DNA of 64,000 nucleotides from CALLCD01 sp039196965 (GTDB lineage Bacteria; Pseudomonadota; Alphaproteobacteria; Caulobacterales; Hyphomonadaceae): NCBI GenBank assembly GCA_039196965.1, contig JBCCUK010000021.1:13224-77223 (forward strand), given 5' to 3'. A model generated the notes under the pieces. It saw only the letters and a list, made by a program, of their open reading frames with translations, was not told where the DNA came from and made no database searches. This document shows positions 63,702-64,000 of the stretch, piece after piece (positions within the stretch are counted from its first letter, which is position 1; every line of letters begins with the position of its first letter). The translations under genes and the position numbers were made by a program.

Positions 63702-64000
63702 GAAAAATCTGTTTCTGAACTGTTGATAGCGAGTCGATATCGTTTAGAGACTTCCATCTTGAACTTCCTGGGGACTTTTTCCTGATGTTTAAAATCGTGA
63801 TCGTTCGTTTGTTACCACGTACCTCGTCAACTGTGACTTTGGTCTTGAAGACTTTTCCTGGGGAATCTGTGAAGACTTCATCATCTTCTGATGTTGACAC
63901 TCCAGGATCTCGAGGAGATGGTGGATCAGAGATACGTTCGTTCGATTTACTAGTAGAAACCCCAGAGTCACGCTTCTCTCTGTCCATGCTTCTAAGTTCG
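63702..64000 (-). other. Atypical low-GC segment with an open frame of uncertain origin
   Basis: A minus-strand frame is open from the window edge to about 63700, with the polar, Ser/Asp/Lys-rich sequence DSGVSTSKSNERISDPPSPR, then DPGVSTSEDDEVFTDSPG and KTKVTVDEVRGNKRTITILN. The phrase RDxGVSTS occurs twice. It looks like a disordered eukaryotic-style protein, not bacterial, and its base composition differs from the rest. It runs straight into the ccmB-like end out of frame. I do not assign a function. Confidence 0.4.

Noticed and set aside
1..64000. tRNA, rRNA, riboswitch, CRISPR array, prophage or transposase genes
   Set aside because: Looked for by eye in gaps and in protein products; none was recognisable. 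A dedicated scan (tRNAscan, Infernal) could still find a small RNA.

Overview
The window looks like the chromosome of a marine-type alphaproteobacterium, most likely near Caulobacterales/Parvularculales. The reasons are a Caulobacter-like ceramide synthesis locus, an rpe/heparinase/purH run, DUF1674 beside htpX and rsmB, a large TonB receptor, and ECF/ChrR and IalB-type genes. Most of the DNA is GC-rich by eye. The TonB receptor and the last kilobase are visibly less so.

Region 1 (1-16.1 kb) is a sphingolipid island. A minus-strand operon at 11.9-16.1 kb encodes acyl-ACP synthetase, ceramide reductase-type SDR, dedicated acyl carrier protein and serine palmitoyltransferase, with start/stop overlaps. 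A second minus-strand group (0-5.6 kb) holds bacterial ceramide synthase, a fatty-acid-hydroxylase-type di-iron enzyme, a sugar-nucleotidyltransferase-type protein (CpgD-like), a polysaccharide-type flippase, a HAD phosphatase and a DUF2141 protein. Facing them on the plus strand (5.7-9.8 kb) are two LptF/LptG-type permeases, a DAGK-type lipid (probably ceramide) kinase and a homologue of the mitochondrial CDP-DAG synthase Tam41; the last three are translationally coupled. Together these could make ceramide, phosphorylate it, add an anionic head group and move it across the envelope. A three-gene copper module (9.9-11.9 kb) sits inside the island.

Region 2 (16.3-28.5 kb) has nth, a DUF2244 protein, a CYP153-type P450, an SDR, a GH5 glycosidase, a TonB-dependent receptor, rlmN, an IalB-like protein and an ECF sigma/ChrR-like pair. 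The P450 and the receptor share a near-identical 16-bp palindrome upstream, suggesting one regulator. The ChrR-like anti-sigma keeps every cupin metal ligand but has lost all four zinc ligands of its sigma-binding domain.

Region 3 (28.5-49.4 kb) is mostly housekeeping and envelope: SpoU methyltransferase, isoaspartyl peptidase, quinone reductase, transaldolase, ugd, phosphohexomutase, a SYLF lipoprotein, two tandem related outer-membrane proteins (one with an OmpA domain), DUF885, sdhCDAB, transporters and a beta-lactamase-fold hydrolase.

Region 4 (49.4-64 kb) has SdhAF4 (DUF1674), htpX, rsmB, rpe, a heparinase-family protein, a WbpM/FlaA1-type dehydratase, purH, YciB, a MarR regulator with a histone-H1-like tail, and ccmC-ccmD-ccmG. 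A palindromic repeat and a low-GC gene separate ccmC from what looks like the 3' end of ccmB. The last 300 bases are unlike the rest and may be foreign or chimeric. I saw no rRNA, tRNA, CRISPR array or transposase.
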